Shown piece after piece: positions 6,735 to 9,336 of a stretch of DNA of 9,336 nt (its first letter is position 1; every line of letters begins with the position of its first letter). The position numbers and the translations under genes were made by a program. The notes under the pieces were generated by a model, which saw only the letters and a list, made by a program, of their open reading frames with translations, did no database searches and was not told where the DNA came from. This DNA comes from Pirellulales bacterium (GTDB lineage: Bacteria; Planctomycetota; Planctomycetia; Pirellulales; JALHPA01), in NCBI GenBank assembly GCA_022842745.1, contig JALHPA010000063.1, forward strand, positions 1 through 9,336, read 5' to 3'.

Positions 6735-7850
6735 TCAGTCCGGCGATCCGCTGGCGGCCAGGTGGGGCAGCCAACTGCAAAGGTAATAGGCGCGGGGGGC
6801 GGCGAGATCCAACAGGGCGGTGAGTTTGCCCTTTTCGGCCGAACCCAAGGGGCCTTCGAATACATCCAGCAGGGTCGCCGGCCGGCGGTACTGCACGACG
6901 CGGACGCTGTCTGGCTGCAGGTTCGCCAGGGCGACGGCGCGCGATATGGCGTCTTCGACGAAGCCGAGCTTATCCACGAGGCCGAGTTTTTCGGCCTGTT
7001 TGGCGGTGAAAATTTGCCCGGTGGTGGCGGCGGTGAGCAGTTCGGGATTCTGGGCGAGCTTTGGCCGGCCGCTTTTGACGATCTCTTTGAAGTCGTCGAA
7101 CGACTGTTGGACCAGTTCGTTGAGTATTTGGCGTTCCTTTTCGGCGATTTCCGGGGGGGGGCGGCGGGTGAGGCTGCCCATTTGCTTGAGCGGATTGCTG
7201 GCGATCGAATCGTCCTTCACGTTCCAGCTCTGCAATAGCCCGGTAAGGTCGAAATGGGGAATGATGACTCCGATGGAGCCGGTCCAAGTGGTGGGTTCGG
7301 CGAAGATCGTGTCCGGTTGATCTCCGACGGCCATGGAGACGTAGTAGCCGCCGCTGGCGGCCATTCCGCCCATGCTCACCACGAGCGGCAAGTTGCGGCC
7401 GCTGGGATCGCGAAGTTTTTTCAAGTGGTGGTACAGATAATCGCTGCCGGTGATCGTTCCGCCGGGCGAATCGACGCGGATCACGACGGCCTTGATACTG
7501 TCGTCGGCCTGCACCTGATCGATTTGCCACTTCGCGAAACCGTCGGAGTGCATGATCGGGCCGTCGATGTGGATAATGGCGATCTTGTCGGTGGCCTGGG
7601 GGTTGAGGGAGTGGAAGCGCTCGTCGATGCGAGCGTTGGTTTGCATGTAGGTCTGGTAACGGCCGTAGACTCCCATCAGCGCGAAGAGCGCGATCCCCAA
7701 CAGCAGCCAGGGGAGAGTGCGGCCGAACTTGCCGAACATGCCCCCTTGTTCGAGGATCACGCGGAGGCGTTGGTCGCCCTTGGGCTTGTCTGGGATGGCG
7801 GTGGAGGGCAAATAACCGGCGGGGTCGGGGTTGATCGGGAGCGGGGCCAT
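6735..7850 (-). CDS. sppA: Signal peptide peptidase SppA (S49 serine protease)
   Basis: This 371-aa protease should cleave leftover signal peptides, or other membrane peptides, using a Ser/Lys dyad. It has a cytosolic N-terminus of about 45 residues, one membrane anchor (46-62), then the S49 fold: IAIIHIDGPIM (90-100), IKAVVIRVDSPGG (119-131), nucleophile Ser166 in GGMAASGGYYVSM, TTWTGSIGV (187-195), and Lys222 in NPLKQMGSLTR, aligning with the general-base lysine of Bacillus SppA. The length fits the single-domain form, not the double-length E. coli type. The ATG at 7850 is preferred over a start 60 bases upstream because GAGG precedes it with 6 bases spacing. It is first in a likely operon with the Hsp70 gene. 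The extended C-terminus (about 315-371), containing RRPATLLDVFEG, varies in the family. Confidence 0.92.
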   Translation of the reverse strand: MAPLPINPDPAGYLPSTAIPDKPKGDQRLRVILEQGGMFGKFGRTLPWLLLGIALFALMGVYGRYQTYMQTNARIDERFHSLNPQATDKIAIIHIDGPIMHSDGFAKWQIDQVQADDSIKAVVIRVDSPGGTITGSDYLYHHLKKLRDPSGRNLPLVVSMGGMAASGGYYVSMAVGDQPDTIFAEPTTWTGSIGVIIPHFDLTGLLQSWNVKDDSIASNPLKQMGSLTRRPPPEIAEKERQILNELVQQSFDDFKEIVKSGRPKLAQNPELLTAATTGQIFTAKQAEKLGLVDKLGFVEDAISRAVALANLQPDSVRVVQYRRPATLLDVFEGPLGSAEKGKLTALLDLAAPRAYYLCSWLPHLAASGSPD

Positions 7851-7856
7851 AACACA

Positions 7857-7860
7857 CCTC
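7857..7860 (-). promoter_or_regulatory. Shine-Dalgarno site of sppA
   Basis: On the minus strand GAGG lies 6 bases before the ATG at 7850. It is the best ribosome binding site in the window and decides this start over the longer upstream frame. Confidence 0.6.
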
Positions 7861-7880
7861 GCACGATAAAGGTGGGGATT

Positions 7881-7901
7881 GCTCGATCGATCGGATCGAG
7901 C
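7881..7901. repeat. Perfect 8-bp inverted repeat in the sppA leader
   Basis: GCTCGATC (7881-7888) and GATCGAGC (7894-7901) are exact inverted copies around a 5-base centre (GATCG). The element lies 31-51 bases upstream of the sppA ATG and downstream of the predicted promoter. It could be an operator or an RNA hairpin in the leader. With no T-tract after it and a gene directly downstream, a terminator role is unlikely. Confidence 0.55.
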
Positions 7902-7996
7902 GGCGTTCAAAGCAGTTTGGAGCGCGCTTGCCCTCGGGAGGGAAATCGCACTGTGGCGGGCTGTTGCGCGGCGGAATGGTCACCGCCGACTCTTTC

Positions 7997-8025
7997 ATTC
8001 TAGTGCGCGGCAGGCCCCCCCTCAA
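7997..8025 (-). promoter_or_regulatory. Sigma-70-like promoter for sppA-hsp70
   Basis: On the minus strand the -35 box TTGAGG (8025-8020) and -10 box TAGAAT (8002-7997) are separated by exactly 17 bases. Four of six and five of six bases match consensus. Transcription would start near 7990, giving a leader of about 140 nt that contains the 7881-7901 inverted repeat. A G7 run (8021-8015) overlaps the -35 box and the spacer. Confidence 0.5.
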
Positions 8026-8037
8026 TGTTAAGCGCGG

Positions 8038-8057
8038 GAAGCCAAACCGGCGGCTTC
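8038..8057 (-). terminator. Weak hairpin after the 280-aa gene
   Basis: GAAGCC (8038-8043) pairs with GGCTTC (8052-8057) around an 8-base loop, about 30 bases beyond the stop of the minus-strand hypothetical gene. There is no T-tract, so termination is only suggested by position. Confidence 0.25.
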
Positions 8058-8087
8058 GGTGCGGATGACATCGTTTGAGGGAATTGT

Positions 8088-8930
8088 TTAGCCGTCATCG
8101 GCGGTCGGAGGAGTGTAGAATTTGCTCAAATCGATGCCCCCTTTCTGTTCTTCTTCCAAGAGCTTCGTACGGGACTCCAGGCGTTCGACCCGGCGGATCA
8201 GGGCGGGAATGATTTCCGGCGTGCGGTCGATCGCCTCGGTCCGCGGCGGCGGGGGGTATCCCAAATGGCGTTGCAGGGCGGCAAACAACAGGAGCGGGTC
8301 CTTCTTGCGATTGGCCCAGGCGATGCGCCCTTCCTTTTCACCAAAGAGCAGGGGTTTGTCGATGGGCAAGGGGCCGGCGTCGGGGTTCTGGCGCAGCCGG
8401 TCCTTGGCGAACTGCTGGCTGCGGACGTAAATCATGTCGCTCAGATCGACGATGCCCACTTGCCGGCGGACGATTTGAATCCAGTCCTTCCAGCCGGCGT
8501 CGAAGATGGGATCGCCGGCCGTGGCGTCCAATCCGCGTTCGTACCCCAGTCGATTGCGGCAGAGACACTCGAACTCGTACAGGAAGATTCCCTCGGGCGT
8601 GGCGCCGGCGGCGCGGTAGTTTGCCTCGCGTTCAAGAATTTTTAGCGCGACGCCGAGATCGAACCGACCGCGGTCGTTTTCGGATTCGCCCACGACGTAG
8701 GCCTGGAAGGGGGTGAAGTAGTGCTTCAATCGGGCCATCGCGGTGTGCAGAACCCCCATCTGCTTGAGCTCGGCCGCCATGAAATCGATCGCCATGGGGA
8801 GCTTGGTCGTGACCAGGATTTCTTCCTTGATGAGGGACAACAATTCCTGGGTGGCCATTTGCCGCTGCATGCGCTCGCCCAGCGCGCGAAACAGATACGC
8901 TTGTTCGATGTATTCCTCGCGCTCAAGCAT
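8088..8930 (-). CDS. Conserved-looking hypothetical protein, soluble, C-terminal coiled coil
   Basis: I do not recognise this 280-aa protein. It has no signal peptide, membrane segment or nucleotide-binding motif. Residues 1-80 are strongly helical, with MQRQMATQELLSLIKEEIL (21-39) and LKHYFTPFQAYVVGE (68-82). A central part carries GIFLYEFECLCRNRLGYERG (114-133) and IQIVRRQVGIVDLSDMIYVRSQQF (151-174). Pro-rich turns follow, then a probable coiled coil (236-262) and a short polar tail. Amino-acid use and GC content match the neighbours, and the reading frame is clean, so it is very likely a real gene. The ATG at 8928-8930 is preferred to one 48 bases upstream because the extra residues (VGAFTPVCCHGPTQT) look unlike coding sequence and would run nearer the promoter; no Shine-Dalgarno supports either. 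It is divergent from ribB, and sppA follows on the same strand after 237 bp. Confidence 0.75.
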   Translation of the reverse strand: MLEREEYIEQAYLFRALGERMQRQMATQELLSLIKEEILVTTKLPMAIDFMAAELKQMGVLHTAMARLKHYFTPFQAYVVGESENDRGRFDLGVALKILEREANYRAAGATPEGIFLYEFECLCRNRLGYERGLDATAGDPIFDAGWKDWIQIVRRQVGIVDLSDMIYVRSQQFAKDRLRQNPDAGPLPIDKPLLFGEKEGRIAWANRKKDPLLLFAALQRHLGYPPPPRTEAIDRTPEIIPALIRRVERLESRTKLLEEEQKGGIDLSKFYTPPTADDG

Positions 8931-8983
8931 CGTCTGGGTGGGACCGTGGCAGCAAACGGGAGTGAAAGCGCCAACCAACGATC

Positions 8984-9012
8984 CTGGCGGGCGAAACGCG
9001 CTAACCTATAAT
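8984..9012 (+). promoter_or_regulatory. Candidate promoter for ribB
   Basis: A perfect -10 box TATAAT (9007-9012) has a weak -35 candidate CTGGCG (8984-8989) 17 bases upstream. Transcription would start near 9019 and give a leader of about 70 nt. No FMN riboswitch is recognisable in that leader. Confidence 0.4.
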
Positions 9013-9036
9013 AGACGTGGCGGCGGGAAATGGAAA
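9008..9036 (-). promoter_or_regulatory. Candidate promoter for the 280-aa gene, overlapping the ribB promoter
   Basis: On the minus strand TATTAT (9013-9008) is paired with TTTCCA (9036-9031) at exactly 17 bases. Four of six -35 bases match. The -10 box shares five bases with the ribB -10 box on the other strand, so the two promoters would exclude each other. Start of transcription would be near 9001. Confidence 0.35.
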
Positions 9037-9087
9037 ACTGCCGCGACCCTTGGCAACCGAGAGCGCCCGCCCCGCGCGAGCGAATTT

Positions 9088-9336
9088 ATGCCTGGTTTTT
9101 CTACGATTGAAGCGGCGCTGTCCGCGATCCGCCGCGGCGAGATGGTAATTGTCGTCGACGCAGAGGATCGCGAGAACGAAGGGGATTTCGTTTGCGCGGC
9201 TGAGAAAGTGACTGCTGGGATGGTCAGCTTCATGCTCAACCACGGCCGGGGGCAGGTTTGCGTGCCGGTGCTGCCGGACGTGTGCGAGCGGCTGAAACTG
9301 CACCCGATGGTGGAAGCCAATACGGCGCCTTTGGGA
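9088..9336 (+). CDS. ribB: 3,4-dihydroxy-2-butanone 4-phosphate synthase (RibB or RibBA), 3' partial
   Basis: The first 83 residues of the enzyme that converts ribulose 5-phosphate to 3,4-dihydroxy-2-butanone 4-phosphate plus formate, the four-carbon branch of riboflavin synthesis. The family signature VVDAEDRENEGDFVCAAEK (22-40) holds the acidic Mg2+/substrate loop; Ala25 stands where Asp is more common, while the following E-D-RENEGD is intact. The FMLNHGRGQVCVP segment (48-60) has the conserved Cys58, and HPMVEANTAPLG (72-83) leads into the usual TAFTV motif beyond the window. The ATG at 9088 puts the motif at the normal distance from the N-terminus. The Shine-Dalgarno is weak. The visible part cannot tell single-domain RibB from bifunctional RibBA with a GTP cyclohydrolase II domain. 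Confidence 0.93.
   Translation, partial: MPGFSTIEAALSAIRRGEMVIVVDAEDRENEGDFVCAAEKVTAGMVSFMLNHGRGQVCVPVLPDVCERLKLHPMVEANTAPLG

Noticed and set aside
6688..6780. Longer Hsp70 start at TTG 6780
   Set aside because: It would overlap sppA by 46 bp with a rare start codon and add a Pro/Arg-rich stretch outside the conserved domain; ATG 6687 is simpler.
9013..9087. FMN riboswitch before ribB
   Set aside because: The leader is only about 70 nt and lacks the conserved RFN element segments; one weak GCGGC/GCCGC stem is present.
1..9336. CRISPR arrays, insertion sequences, tRNA or rRNA genes
   Set aside because: Reading both strands gave no regularly spaced repeats, transposase motifs, terminal inverted repeats flanking a gene, or RNA-gene signatures.

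Overview
The window is GC-rich, densely coding DNA with seven genes, two of them cut by the window edges. The gene set suggests a planctomycete, probably Pirellulales-like: a non-catalytic FGE-sulfatase-like protein, a zinc-ribbon TRAFAC GTPase, a GAP1-type GTPase-associated protein, a large Hsp70 with a DUF3731 tail, a membrane-anchored SppA, and weak or absent Shine-Dalgarno sites. This assignment is inferred from protein content and style; no marker gene is present.

Left third (1-3561, + strand): an FGE-sulfatase-like gene (5' end outside the window) overlaps by 4 bp, in an ATGA arrangement, with a single-domain GTPase gene that carries an N-terminal zinc ribbon and resembles the 'double-GTPase 2' (DO-GTPase2) family. 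A 186-bp spacer with three hairpins follows; the last is a good candidate intrinsic terminator. Then comes a 471-aa protein whose N-terminus matches the GAP1-N2 (GTPase-associated protein 1) pattern. GTPase plus GAP1 partner is the core of a class of predicted NTP-dependent conflict (anti-invader) systems found in socially complex or large-genome bacteria, and an FGE-like C-type-lectin-fold protein would suit a sensor or effector role. This is the most interesting part of the window; further components may lie to the left.

Centre (3640-8025, - strand, convergent to the first block): sppA, a membrane-bound Ser/Lys signal peptide peptidase, is followed after 47 bp by a 1015-aa Hsp70-family protein with a DUF3731 C-terminal region. 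They probably form an operon driven by a promoter at about 7997-8025. Its leader of about 140 nt contains a perfect 8-bp inverted repeat, and a G7 tract runs from the -35 box into the promoter spacer. The reading is a stress or proteostasis operon, by inference.

Right end: an unrecognised 280-aa soluble protein (- strand) is divergent from the start of ribB or ribBA (riboflavin biosynthesis, + strand), which runs off the window. The 157-bp divergent spacer has a TATAATA core that can serve as the -10 element in both directions. No tRNA, rRNA, CRISPR array, insertion sequence or recognisable riboswitch was seen.
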